Part shown: in pieces, positions 18,869 through 27,823 of the stretch
Layout: each line of letters starts with the position of its first letter
How positions within the stretch are numbered: position 1 is the first letter of the stretch
Source: Phocaeicola paurosaccharolyticus JCM 15092
Lineage (GTDB): Bacteria > Bacteroidota > Bacteroidia > Bacteroidales > Bacteroidaceae
Reading direction: 5' to 3'
Assembly (NCBI RefSeq): GCF_000613805.1
Contig: NZ_BAJR01000001.1
Location: 265,991-329,990, forward strand
DNA: 64,000 nucleotides
The notes under the pieces: generated by a model
What the model was told of the DNA's origin: nothing
What the model saw: only the letters and a program-made list of their open reading frames with translations
Databases searched by the model: none
Made by a program: the position numbers and the translations under genes

Positions 18869-20673
18869 ATGAATAAAACACTATTATCAGATCTAATTTA
18901 CAATCAGTCCGAGAAATATGGTGAACGTGTTGCACTGAGATTTCGTGATTACTCAACTGAGTCGTGGATCCCTGTGACATGGAATAGTTTCTCTGATTTT
19001 GTAAGAAAAGCAGCCAATTCATTAATACATCTCGGAGTTAAGGAACAAGAAAACATAGGTGTCTTTTCGCAAAATAAGCCAGAATGCCTTTATGTCGATT
19101 TCGGAGCTTTCAGTGATAGGATTGTAACTATACCACTTTATGCAACAAGTTCTGAAACTCAAGTTGAATATATTATTGAAGATTCTTCAATAGAGTATAT
19201 TTTTGTCGGTGAACAATTTCAATACGATGTAGCATATGAGGTACTTAAAAAGGACAACGCGCTGAAACATATTATTATATTTGATTCTGAGGTAAGCAAA
19301 AAGAGTGATGACTTATCATCTATTTATTTTGATGAGTTCGTATCATATGGAAGTGACTTTAAGTATGATGAGGAGGTTGAAAGAAGAATTGCTCAGTCTA
19401 CTAAAGATGACCTAGCAAATATATTATATACTTCAGGAACAACGGGTGAGCCTAAAGGAGTTATGCTTCACCACTCATGCTATGAAGCGGCAGTGCCTGC
19501 TCATATTGAGAGACTTAAAGATATGACAGGTGATGAGGTTGTCATGAATTTCCTTCCATTTACACACGTATTTGAAAAGGCGTGGACATACTATTGTCTT
19601 TGCAGAGGTTGTGAAATGTGTATCAACCTAAAACCGTCGGATATTCAGAGAACAATTAAGGAGATTCGTCCAAATCTGATGTGTAGTGTTCCTAGATTTT
19701 GGGAGAAGTATATTCAGGTGTTCAAGAGAAGATTAATTCTACTAAAGGTATCGCTAAAGTTATCATGCTTGACGCAATTAAGACTGGAAAGAAATATAAC
19801 ATTGATTATAAGAGAGCAGGAAAGAAAGCCCCTCTATTTCTTTCAATGAAATATAAACTCTACGATAAGAGCGTCTATACACTTCTGAAGAAAACCATAG
19901 GTATTGAAAGAGGAAGTTTCTTCCCAACTGCAGGAGCTGCTATACCAAATGCTGTTGAGGAGTTTGTTCATTCAGTAGGTATAAACATGATTGCAGGATA
20001 TGGACTAACTGAATCTACGGCTACTGTCTCTTGCCAATGGAAAGATGATTATGACATTGGTTCTGTAGGTAAATTAATGCCTAATGTTCAGGTTAAAATT
20101 GGCGAGAACGATGAAGTCTTGTTGAAGGGTGAGACAATAACAAAAGGTTATTATAAGAAACCTGAGGCTACAAAAAATACTTTTACCGAAGATGGATGGC
20201 TCAGAACGGGAGATTCCGGTTACTTTAAAGATGGTAATTTATATCTTAAAGAGAGAATAAAAGACCTTTTCAAGACGTCTAATGGCAAATATATAGCACC
20301 TCAGGCTATTGAATCAAAGATTGTAGTTGACAGATATGTTGATCAGATAGCAGTGATTGCAGATCAAAGGAAGTTTGTATCAGCACTTATCATACCTGAA
20401 TATAAACTTGTTGAAGAGTATGCTAAGAGTAACGGCATCGGATACTCATCAATGGAAGAGTTATTGAATAATCCAAAGATTATCGAACTCTTCACTAAAA
20501 GAATAGATGCTCTTCAGACTGAATTTGCAAGCTATGAGAAGATCAAACGTTTTACTCTTCTTGCCAATCCTTTCAGTATGGAGAGGGGAGAGCTTACAAA
20601 TACATTAAAGATTAAGAGAAATGTTCTTTATACGAACTACTCTAAAGAGATAGACAAGATGTACGAGTGCTAA
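18869..20673 (+). pseudogene. Long-chain-fatty-acid--CoA ligase (AMP-forming), interrupted by a single-base frameshift
   Basis: Adenylate-forming enzyme activating fatty acids to acyl-CoA. Frame one (18869-19849) contains the P-loop YTSGTTGEPKGVMLHH and reads to SVPRFWEK; the homologous continuation VYSGVQEKINSTKG is in the next frame, which runs to 20673 and contains AGYGLTESTATVS, WLRTGDSGYF and ERIKDLFKTSNGKYIAPQ. The two parts make about 600 residues, the family length. Restoring one G in GAGAAGTATATTC (near 19712) joins them exactly. Every catalytic segment is otherwise intact, so either the break is recent or the base is a sequencing error. Confidence 0.88.
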
Positions 20674-20691
20674 AATTCTCGTATCTCTCTG

Positions 20692-20735
20692 CAAAGTGCA
20701 ATCCGTCAGTTATTACTAATGCGGGTTGCACTTTG
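20692..20735 (+). terminator. Terminator after the acyl-CoA ligase gene
   Basis: CAAAGTGCAATCCG (20692-20705) pairs with CGGGTTGCACTTTG (20722-20735), 14 bp with one G-U, followed by TATTTTAT. Confidence 0.8.
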
Positions 20736-20810
20736 TATTTTATATATTCTAATTCTTATAAATAGAACTCATAGAGAGTTCTTTATGTTGTAGATAAATA
20801 GATTTTGAAC

Positions 20811-20818
20811 TATCTTTG
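20811..20818 (+). promoter_or_regulatory. -7 element of prfB promoter
   Basis: TATCTTTG followed by TGC, 18 bp before the ATG at 20837. It overlaps the TTG at 20816 that would be an alternative start, which argues for the downstream ATG. Confidence 0.65.
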
Positions 20819-20836
20819 TGCAAAATTAATAAGTCA

Positions 20837-21952
20837 ATGATAACATTAGATCAACTAAAAGATATAAAGGACCGTACAGAGGCTTTGAATAGATATCTGG
20901 ATATAGATAATAAGCTTATCCAGGTTGAAGAGGAACAGCTTCGCACTCAGGCTCCTGGTTTCTGGGATGATGCAAAAACAGCTGAAGCTCAGATGAAAAA
21001 GGTTAAGGATCTTCAGAAATGGATAGATGGATATAAGATTGTTAAGACATTATCTGATGAACTTGATCTGGCATTTGATTTTTTTAAAAATGAACTTGTT
21101 ACAGAACAGGAGATTGATGAAACCTACGCTAAAGCTATAGAGGCAGTAGAATCTCTAGAGCTAAAAAATATGCTTCGTCAGGAGGCAGACCAAATGGATT
21201 GTATTCTTAAAATCAATTCAGGGGCTGGTGGTACAGAAAGTCAAGACTGGGCTTCTATGCTTATGAGGATGTATATGCGTTGGGGTGAGACTAATAAGTG
21301 TAAGGTAAGTATTTCTAATATTCAGGATGGTGATGAGGCTGGAATCAAGACTGTAACATTACAGATTGAGGGAGGTTTCGCTTACGGATACCTTAAAGGT
21401 GAGAATGGAGTTCACAGGCTTGTTAGAGTATCTCCTTATAATGCTCAGGGAAAACGAATGACCTCTTTTGCTTCGGTATTTGTTACTCCTCTTATTGACG
21501 ACAGCATTGAGGTTAATATCGAGCCTGCTCGTATCTCATGGGATACTTTCCGATCTGGTGGAGCCGGTGGTCAGAACGTCAATAAAGTGGAATCGGGAGT
21601 TCGTTTGAGATATCAATATAAAGATCCATATTCTGGTGCTGAAGAAGAGATTTTGATTGAGAATACAGAGACTCGTGATCAGCCAAAGAATAAGGAGAAT
21701 GCAATGCGTCAGTTGCGATCAATATTATATGATAAAGAGATGCAACACAGGATGGAGGAGCAGGCAAAAGTAGAAGCTAATAAGAAGAAAATTGAATGGG
21801 GATCTCAGATAAGGAGTTATGTCTTTGATGATAGAAGAGTGAAGGATCATAGGACCAATTACCAGACATCTGATGTTAATGGAGTTATGGATGGAAAGAT
21901 TGACGGGTTCATTAAAGCATACCTTATGGAGTTCTCAGACGCAGAGATTTAA
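20837..21952 (+). CDS. prfB: Peptide chain release factor 2
   Basis: RF2 terminates translation at UGA and UAA. The 371 residues from MITLDQLKD include the domain-3 GGQ loop (RSGGAGGQNVNKVESG) needed for peptidyl-tRNA hydrolysis. The stop-codon recognition tripeptide, SPF in E. coli RF2, reads SPY here (VRVSPYNAQGKRMTSF). The programmed frameshift of E. coli prfB is absent: the reading frame is continuous through the equivalent position (ALNRYLDID). It has its own promoter. Confidence 0.96.
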   Translation: MITLDQLKDIKDRTEALNRYLDIDNKLIQVEEEQLRTQAPGFWDDAKTAEAQMKKVKDLQKWIDGYKIVKTLSDELDLAFDFFKNELVTEQEIDETYAKAIEAVESLELKNMLRQEADQMDCILKINSGAGGTESQDWASMLMRMYMRWGETNKCKVSISNIQDGDEAGIKTVTLQIEGGFAYGYLKGENGVHRLVRVSPYNAQGKRMTSFASVFVTPLIDDSIEVNIEPARISWDTFRSGGAGGQNVNKVESGVRLRYQYKDPYSGAEEEILIENTETRDQPKNKENAMRQLRSILYDKEMQHRMEEQAKVEANKKKIEWGSQIRSYVFDDRRVKDHRTNYQTSDVNGVMDGKIDGFIKAYLMEFSDAEI

Positions 21953-21992
21953 AATTATTCTATTTTTGGTTTTATTTGTTGTTTTTAATATG

Positions 21993-22000
21993 TATATTTG
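21993..22000 (+). promoter_or_regulatory. -7 element upstream of the 43-residue membrane protein
   Basis: TATATTTG preceded by T-rich sequence with TTTG at 21965-21968 (spacer 24 bp) and 21975-21978 (14 bp), neither ideal. It lies 30 bp before the ATG at 22031. Confidence 0.5.
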
Positions 22001-22030
22001 AGATACACTATAAATCTTAATACAATACAT

Positions 22031-22162
22031 ATGGGAAAGAGAAACAGAGAAGCATATGCTAAACGGCAAGAAGTGAAAGCCAATAATATTATTAAGGGAA
22101 TTTTTGTATCTTTGATAGTATTAGCTCTTGTATCAATGGTTTTCTTTGCAGTAAATGCTTAA
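22031..22162 (+). CDS. Small single-pass membrane protein (43 aa)
   Basis: The frame reads MGKRNREAYAKRQEVKANN followed by one hydrophobic helix (IIKGIFVSLIVLALVSMVFFAV) and ends NA. A strongly basic N-terminus before a single helix predicts an inner-membrane protein with its N-terminus in the cytoplasm. A promoter-like element precedes it, and prfB and a CYTH gene flank it in the same direction. No function can be assigned. Confidence 0.65.
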   Translation: MGKRNREAYAKRQEVKANNIIKGIFVSLIVLALVSMVFFAVNA

Positions 22163-22227
22163 AAGAGAATTGCTAATTTGAAGTCTTGTACAAACTAATG
22201 TATGAGACTTTTTTTATCCATCATAAT

Positions 22228-22704
22228 ATGGCTTTAGAGATAGAAAGAAAGTTTCTTGTAGTTGATGATAGCTTTAAAATAGAGAGCTATGAATCTGCTC
22301 ATATAGTTCAAGGCTATATATGCCGTGAGCCTGGAAAGAGTGTTAGAATAAGAATAAGTGATAATAGAGGTTATATCACTATTAAAGGGAAATCTTCTGA
22401 CAACGGGCTAAGCAGATTTGAGTGGGAAAAAGAGATTTCATTGAATGATGCAAATGAACTTATCAAATTATGTCCAGGAGGAGTTATTGATAAGATTCGA
22501 TATAAGGTTAAAAGTGGTGACCATATATTCGAAATAGATGAGTTTTTTGGTGATAATATAGGTCTTGTGGTTGCTGAAGTTGAACTAAGGTCAATAAGCG
22601 ATGTCGTTATAATGCCCCATTTCATCGGAAAAGAGGTTACGGGAGATATAAGGTATTATAATTCAAATCTTCTGAATAACCCATATATAAGTTGGTCTAA
22701 ATAA
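22228..22704 (+). CDS. CYTH domain protein (triphosphate tunnel metalloenzyme)
   Basis: A 158-residue protein starting MALEIERKFLV, which is the diagnostic ExExK motif of the CYTH/TTM fold. Further tunnel residues appear as RIRISD, YITIKGK, RFEWEKEIS and FEIDEFFGDN. Bacterial members of this short type usually hydrolyse inorganic triphosphate; some make cAMP. I prefer the ATG at 22228, since the upstream extension in the same frame carries no family sequence. Confidence 0.88.
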   Translation: MALEIERKFLVVDDSFKIESYESAHIVQGYICREPGKSVRIRISDNRGYITIKGKSSDNGLSRFEWEKEISLNDANELIKLCPGGVIDKIRYKVKSGDHIFEIDEFFGDNIGLVVAEVELRSISDVVIMPHFIGKEVTGDIRYYNSNLLNNPYISWSK

Positions 22705-22830
22705 TTATTAGTAGATTTGTTCAAACTGAAGAGGGGCATAAACTAATAGTCTATGGGGTAAAAACTGTTATTTATTAGTTATTACTCCTTTTTGTATCTA
22801 TAATAGAATCATAATTTCATTCAATCTGCA

Positions 22831-22838
22831 TACATTTG
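22831..22838 (+). promoter_or_regulatory. -7 element of the ECF sigma factor promoter
   Basis: TACATTTG, about 60 bp before the ATG at 22898. No ECF-type -35 motif was recognised, so autoregulation is not evident. Confidence 0.45.
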
Positions 22839-22897
22839 TTACATGCAAAATCGCAATGAATTAAAACATTACTAAACTAACTTAATTAAACTCTATT

Positions 22898-23401
22898 ATG
22901 AAAACTGAGAATTTCTCCGAGCACCTTGTAAGCCTGCAACCAGAACTACTCTGTTTTGCACTTAAGTTGACTGCCGATAAAAATGATGCGAAAGACCTGT
23001 TACAGGCAACATCATTAAAAGCTTTGGATAATGAGTCTAGATTCACCAATGATTACAATTTCAAAGGTTGGGTTTACACCATAATGCGTAATTTATTTAT
23101 TAATAATTATAGAAAGGTTATAAAGGAGCAAACCTTTTTAGATAAATCAGATGATACTAAATTTCAAATTACTAATACAAAATATTCTGATGATCTTTCT
23201 GAATCCTCTTATGATATTAAAGAGATGTACAGGGTAATAAACACTTTCCCAAAAGAAACTAGAGTACCTTTTTCAATGTATGTTTCAGGATTTAAGTATC
23301 GTGAGATTGCAGATAAACTAAATCTTCCAATTGGAACGGTTAAAAGTAGAATTTTTGTTACAAGGCAAAAACTCCAAGAACTTCTAAAGGACTATAAATA
23401 A
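22898..23401 (+). CDS. RNA polymerase ECF sigma factor (sigma-70 family)
   Basis: A 167-residue group IV sigma factor. Region 2 spans about residues 10-75 (DLLQATSLKAL, NFKGWVYTIMRNLFINNYR) and region 4 about 108-165, with the helix-turn-helix YREIADKLNLPIGTVKSRIF. No FecR-like or other anti-sigma gene is adjacent; the neighbours are a CYTH protein and a VanZ-family protein. The signal and regulon cannot be inferred. Confidence 0.92.
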   Translation: MKTENFSEHLVSLQPELLCFALKLTADKNDAKDLLQATSLKALDNESRFTNDYNFKGWVYTIMRNLFINNYRKVIKEQTFLDKSDDTKFQITNTKYSDDLSESSYDIKEMYRVINTFPKETRVPFSMYVSGFKYREIADKLNLPIGTVKSRIFVTRQKLQELLKDYK

Positions 23402-23444
23402 GATTCTTTATTATAGTTGTATATATGACCTTACTAATATGATG

Positions 23445-23475
23445 GCGCCTTCAGTTCTGAGAGAATTGTAGGCGC
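23445..23475. terminator. Bidirectional hairpin between the sigma factor and VanZ genes
   Basis: GCGCCT (23445-23450) pairs with AGGCGC (23470-23475), with an inner TTCT/AGAA helix, between convergent genes; ATTTATTTCT follows on the plus side. Confidence 0.6.
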
Positions 23476-23477
23476 AT

Positions 23478-23867
23478 TTATTTCTCCTTGACATGAACTA
23501 GGGGGCGTAATATATAATATCCAGCTATTGCAGCAGCAAGAACTCCTATTATATTTGAAATAAAATCTGTCCACTCTCCACTTCTGTTTGAGGTTAGGTT
23601 TGATTGCATAATCTCTATGCTACCACTCATTAATATGGGTGCAATTATAGCTCCTATGATTATATGCTTCCATATTATTTCTTCATGTATTCTAAGATGC
23701 TCATACCACAAGACAAGACTTAAGCCTCCATACATGAGAAAATGCACGATTTTATCGATGTTTGTAACCTCACTAAGCTCTGTCTGTGGAGGTGTAAAGA
23801 AAGAGAGGTAACAAATAATAACGATGATAATGATTGCTAATGGATATTTTTTAAAATAATATATCAT
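23478..23867 (-). CDS. VanZ-family membrane protein
   Basis: A 129-residue protein with four predicted membrane helices (about residues 8-25, 40-56, 68-85, 103-122). Typical VanZ-like features are the early DKIVHFLMYGGLSLVL segment and the late SGEWTDFISNIIGVL. Distant relatives include teicoplanin-resistance VanZ, but most members have no known role, and no resistance function should be assumed. Confidence 0.85.
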   Translation of the reverse strand: MIYYFKKYPLAIIIIVIICYLSFFTPPQTELSEVTNIDKIVHFLMYGGLSLVLWYEHLRIHEEIIWKHIIIGAIIAPILMSGSIEIMQSNLTSNRSGEWTDFISNIIGVLAAAIAGYYILRPLVHVKEK

Positions 23868-23964
23868 ACCTTAAATTAATTATTATTCGATGTAAAAATA
23901 GCTTAAAATTATTATTTTTACAGAATAATTGAGGTTAAATGGAACAAAATGTTATTTTTTAAGT

Positions 23965-25326
23965 ATGCAAGATACAAGAGTAGGATTTGGTAGTAAAATT
24001 GGTGGTATATTAGCAGCAGCCGGATCAGCAGTTGGTCTGGGAAATATATGGAGATTCCCATATGAGACAGGAAATCATGGAGGGGCAGCCTTTATTTTAG
24101 TTTACTTAGGATGTGTTCTTTTTCTAGGCCTTCCTATTATGGTGGCTGAGTTCTCTATTGGAAGAAGCTCTAAGGCAAGTACAGGTAAGTCTTTTTCTGT
24201 ATTGGCACCAGGCACACAGTGGAAATGGGTTGGCTACTTAGGTGTTCTAACAGGTTTCTTAATTTTGGGATACTACTCTGTGGTAGCTGGATGGACACTT
24301 GAATATATTCTTGAAGCTGGCATTAATGGTTTCGCCAATAATAGACCTGAAGATTTCGTGGTCTCATTCCAATCATTCTCTCAAAATCCATGGAAACCTT
24401 TGTTTTGGCTTATAGTGTTCTTACTGATGACTCACTATATTATTGTTAAAGGTGTAAAGAATGGAATTGAAAAGTCATCAAAGATAATGATGCCACTTTT
24501 ATTTATTATTGTAATTGTTCTGGCTATATGTTCGATAACTTTGCCTAATTCCCAGAAAGGGTTGGAATTCCTTTTCAACCCAGACTTCAGCAAGTTGAAT
24601 AGTAGCGTTTTTCTTAGTGCACTAGGACAAGCATTCTTCTCATTAAGTTTAGGAATGGGATGTCTTTCAACTTATGCTTCCTATTTTGGGAAAGATGCTA
24701 AACTAGGTAATACGGCTGTCAGCGTTGCCACTATTGATACATTAGTAGCTATTCTTGGAGGTGTAATTATATTCCCCGCTGCTTTCTCTGTTGGTATTCA
24801 GCCTGATGCTGGGCCATCGTTAATCTTTATAACCTTGCCAAACGTGTTCCAACAAGCTTTTTCTGGTATTCCAATATTAGCATATATCTTCTCGGTATCA
24901 TTCTATGTACTTTTAGCCTTAGCTGCGTTGACATCTACTATTTCAATGCATGAGGTATCTACTGCATTCCTTAATGAGAAATATGGGATGTCTAGAGGAA
25001 GGGCTGCCAAGATCGTTACTGCAGGATGCATCGTAATAGGGGTTATATCATCTCTCTCACTAGGAGTTATGCAGGATTACACTCTGTTTGGTAAAGGAAT
25101 TTTTGATGCCCTAGACTTTGTTACTGCTAAGATTATGTTACCATTAGGAGGAATGCTTATATCTATATTTGTAGGATGGTATCTTGATAAATCTAGAGTA
25201 AAGAATGAATTTACAAACTATGGGAAGATGAAGTTAGGGCTATTCAATGTTTATATTTTCATCCTTAAATATGTTTCGCCTTTGGCAATATCGGCTATCT
25301 TCATTAAGGAGTTAAATTTGATTTAA
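23965..25326 (+). CDS. Sodium-dependent transporter, NSS/SNF family
   Basis: A 453-residue LeuT-fold transporter. The first helix has the conserved Na+/substrate signature AAAGSAVGLGNIWRFPYETGN broken at the usual Gly-rich bend, followed by about ten further helices. It would import an amino acid or related solute with sodium. The start at 23965 (MQDTRVGFGSKIG) matches the family N-terminus; an upstream in-frame ATG at 23929 adds unrelated residues. Confidence 0.93.
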   Translation: MQDTRVGFGSKIGGILAAAGSAVGLGNIWRFPYETGNHGGAAFILVYLGCVLFLGLPIMVAEFSIGRSSKASTGKSFSVLAPGTQWKWVGYLGVLTGFLILGYYSVVAGWTLEYILEAGINGFANNRPEDFVVSFQSFSQNPWKPLFWLIVFLLMTHYIIVKGVKNGIEKSSKIMMPLLFIIVIVLAICSITLPNSQKGLEFLFNPDFSKLNSSVFLSALGQAFFSLSLGMGCLSTYASYFGKDAKLGNTAVSVATIDTLVAILGGVIIFPAAFSVGIQPDAGPSLIFITLPNVFQQAFSGIPILAYIFSVSFYVLLALAALTSTISMHEVSTAFLNEKYGMSRGRAAKIVTAGCIVIGVISSLSLGVMQDYTLFGKGIFDALDFVTAKIMLPLGGMLISIFVGWYLDKSRVKNEFTNYGKMKLGLFNVYIFILKYVSPLAISAIFIKELNLI

Positions 25327-25328
25327 TT

Positions 25329-26239
25329 ATGGGGTAAACAATTTTTTCTATTTTTCAAAGAGGGAGAGAAGAGTATTAATACTTTTCTTTCTAATTGCAA
25401 TAGTATCTGTAGGTGTCTCACTCCTTTTTTCAAAAGAAAAGAGTTATGAGAAGGAAGAGCTTAGTGCTAAAAAAATTGAAGAGATTGATAGCTTTATCAA
25501 AAGCCTTAAAGAGAAGAGGTATAAGGATAGCTTGAGGAGGTTTAGTAAGTATAGATACAATAATGAAGAGATCATTTTGGATTACTTTGATCCAAATTTA
25601 GCAGATTCTCTCTCATTAAGAAGGGTCGGCATACCTAGATATGTGGTCTCAAATATATTAAAATACCGCAAGGCTGGTGGTAAGTTCAGAGATGTATCTT
25701 CTTTTTCAAAAATATATGGACTTACCCTCGCTCTATTTGAAAAGCTAAAGCCATATATTACCATTTCATCGGAATTTTTGGCTAAAAGAGATACTTTTAA
25801 GCACAAAGGTATTGATTCAATAAAGATATATAAGTTTCAAGAGGTTACGCAGGTTGACCTAAACTCAGCCGATACAACAATCCTTAAAAAAATCCCTGGA
25901 ATTGGAAGTGGGCTAGCAAAAATGATTATTGCTTACCGTACACGACTTGGTGGCTATTATTCTGTTGAACAGCTCGATGAAATCGGATATATTGATAATA
26001 AACTACATGAATGGTTTGTTGTTAAAAACCCTATTGAAGAGAAGGATAAAATCAAAGTGAATAGCTTTAGTCTTGACCGCTTGAGAAATCATCCATATAT
26101 GAACTTTTATAAAGCCAAAGTAATTATTGAATATAGGCGTAAGAGAGGTAAAATAAAAAATCTTTCTCAGTTATCCTTTTTTGAAGAGTTCACTGAGAAA
26201 GATCTAAATAGGTTAGTATATTATCTTTCTTTTGATTAG
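25329..26239 (+). CDS. Membrane-anchored helix-hairpin-helix (ComEA-like) protein; start region frameshifted
   Basis: The open frame begins at 25322 and lacks a normal start until TTG at 25532, yet it encodes a convincing N-terminus: FFYFSKRERR followed by a membrane helix (VLILFFLIAIVSVGVSLLF). The ATG at 25329 is one base out; a fifth G in the GGGG run at 25331-25334 would fuse it as MGVNNFFYFSKRE. The body has three HhH units, near RRVGIPRYVVSNILKYR, VDLNSADTTILKKIPGIG and HPYMNFYKAKVIIEYRRKRG. Such proteins bind DNA non-specifically; the role here is unknown. The stop overlaps that of the convergent phosphatase gene. Confidence 0.75.
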
Positions 26240-27654
26240 TATTTATATCCTGCAGCTTTTGCAATTCTTTCTGGTATTTCGGTGTTATCCATTCTGCCTT
26301 GGAACTTCTCTGCTCCAGCACCTATAGCAAATACAGGAACATATCCCGCAGAGTGCCCACCGCTGGTCCATCCTACTAACGCAATGTGGTTAAGTATCTT
26401 CATTGCCTCATTTGCTAGAGGCTCATCTTGCTGGTATTCACTTTTCTCCAAATTAACATTTTCCTGGTTGTTGAATGTCTTATCGTAAACATCCATCAAA
26501 CGTTTCTCTTCTTTATCGTTGAGTTTTATACTGTCCCAGAAGCCGAAGTTTTCTTCCAGACCCTTTTTCACAACATCCCAAGGTACTTTGTTGTTATACT
26601 TTTTTCTCAACTCATTGAGTTTTGATGTGAATCCATTAACGCTTACCTTTTGAGAGGATAATGCTTTAAGGTTAAGCGCATATTGACCATTGCCTAAAGC
26701 AAAACCTCCTGTTTCATGATCTGCTGTAACCACAATTAGTGTCTCATTTTGATGTTTCTTGTAAAAATCGTAAGCTATCTTTATAGCATTATCCATATCC
26801 ATGATTTCGTTAACCACCGTTGCAGCATCATTACTATGGCAAGCCCAGTCAATTTTACCACCTTCAACCATAAGGAAGAAACCATTCTTGCTTTTTGAGT
26901 ATAGGAAGTCTACTGCTGCAGTTGTAATTTCTTGAAGGCTCAAATTTCCAGGTTTTCTGTCTATAGCATAAGGGATGGAACTGTTATCTTTAGCACTATC
27001 TGGCTGAAAAAGTATCATTTTCGAAGATTTACCAACATTCTTCTTAAATTCATCATATCCACGTACAAGGTTATATCCTGCCTTCTTGGTTAATGTATAT
27101 AGGTCAGTGTACTTCTTATCTTTCATCTTAGAATTATAGGGGTCAAGAAAATCGGATCCAGCATAGAAGTCGAATCCAGTATTAATAAGATCCAATCCCA
27201 TATTGTAATAACTACTTCTTGAACCTTGGTGGCCATAGAAGGCCGCTGGAGTAGCATGATCTACGCTAACACTTGTTGCTATTCCAACACTCTTACCTCT
27301 GTTTTTTGCTAAAACTGCGATGCTGTTTACAGGAGAAGTCTGGTCTTTTTTTACACCTATTGCTCCATTCTTAGTCTTATTTCCAGTGGCCAGTGCTGTA
27401 CCTGCAGCAGCAGAATCTGTTACTCCATTAGTTGCAGAGAAAGTTGTAGCTGTTGTACAATATGGAAACTGAGTGAATAGTAAAGGTGTTATCCCTATCT
27501 CACCTTTTAACTCTGAGTTGTACATTTCTGTACATAAAACCTGATTTACTCCCATTCCATCGCCAATAAAGTAGAAAACATACTTAGCTTGCTGTGCGAT
27601 GGCTATGTTGATAAATAGAAAAACGAAAGTAAATAAACATGATAATTTCTTCAT
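26236..27654 (-). CDS. Alkaline phosphatase (secreted)
   Basis: A 472-residue exported phosphomonoesterase with signal peptide ending IAIAQ (about residue 21). Metal and nucleophile motifs of the family are all present: YFIGDGMGVNQ, TDSAAAGTALATG with the catalytic Ser, DHATPAAFYGH, GKIDWACHSND, VVTADHETGG and GGHSAGYVPVFA. It is expressed alone and is convergent with the HhH gene, their stop codons overlapping. No Pho box could be identified. Confidence 0.94.
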   Translation of the reverse strand: MKKLSCLFTFVFLFINIAIAQQAKYVFYFIGDGMGVNQVLCTEMYNSELKGEIGITPLLFTQFPYCTTATTFSATNGVTDSAAAGTALATGNKTKNGAIGVKKDQTSPVNSIAVLAKNRGKSVGIATSVSVDHATPAAFYGHQGSRSSYYNMGLDLINTGFDFYAGSDFLDPYNSKMKDKKYTDLYTLTKKAGYNLVRGYDEFKKNVGKSSKMILFQPDSAKDNSSIPYAIDRKPGNLSLQEITTAAVDFLYSKSKNGFFLMVEGGKIDWACHSNDAATVVNEIMDMDNAIKIAYDFYKKHQNETLIVVTADHETGGFALGNGQYALNLKALSSQKVSVNGFTSKLNELRKKYNNKVPWDVVKKGLEENFGFWDSIKLNDKEEKRLMDVYDKTFNNQENVNLEKSEYQQDEPLANEAMKILNHIALVGWTSGGHSAGYVPVFAIGAGAEKFQGRMDNTEIPERIAKAAGYKY

Positions 27655-27684
27655 ACCTTAATTTTTTAACTGAATGAACTATTG

Positions 27685-27692
27685 CAAATATA
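27685..27692 (-). promoter_or_regulatory. -7 element of the alkaline phosphatase promoter
   Basis: The minus strand reads TATATTTG followed by C, about 30 bp before the ATG at 27654. Confidence 0.6.
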
Positions 27693-27810
27693 TACTATTT
27701 TTTTGCTAATGATTATTATATGTATACCAATAATCAATAAGTATATATGAGAAGATTGGCTATCTATCAATTTTTTGATTTATGTCAAAACAGTGGTGGA
27801 AATAGTGTTG

Positions 27811-27818
27811 TAATTTTG
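27811..27818 (+). promoter_or_regulatory. -7 element of the MATE transporter promoter
   Basis: TAATTTTG followed by CACC ends 5 bp before the ATG at 27824, so the transcript would start at or next to the start codon. Confidence 0.5.
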
Positions 27819-27823
27819 CACCA

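Noticed and set aside
20837..20940. Programmed frameshift in prfB
   Set aside because: The frame is continuous through the equivalent of the E. coli CUU-UGA site; no in-frame TGA is present.
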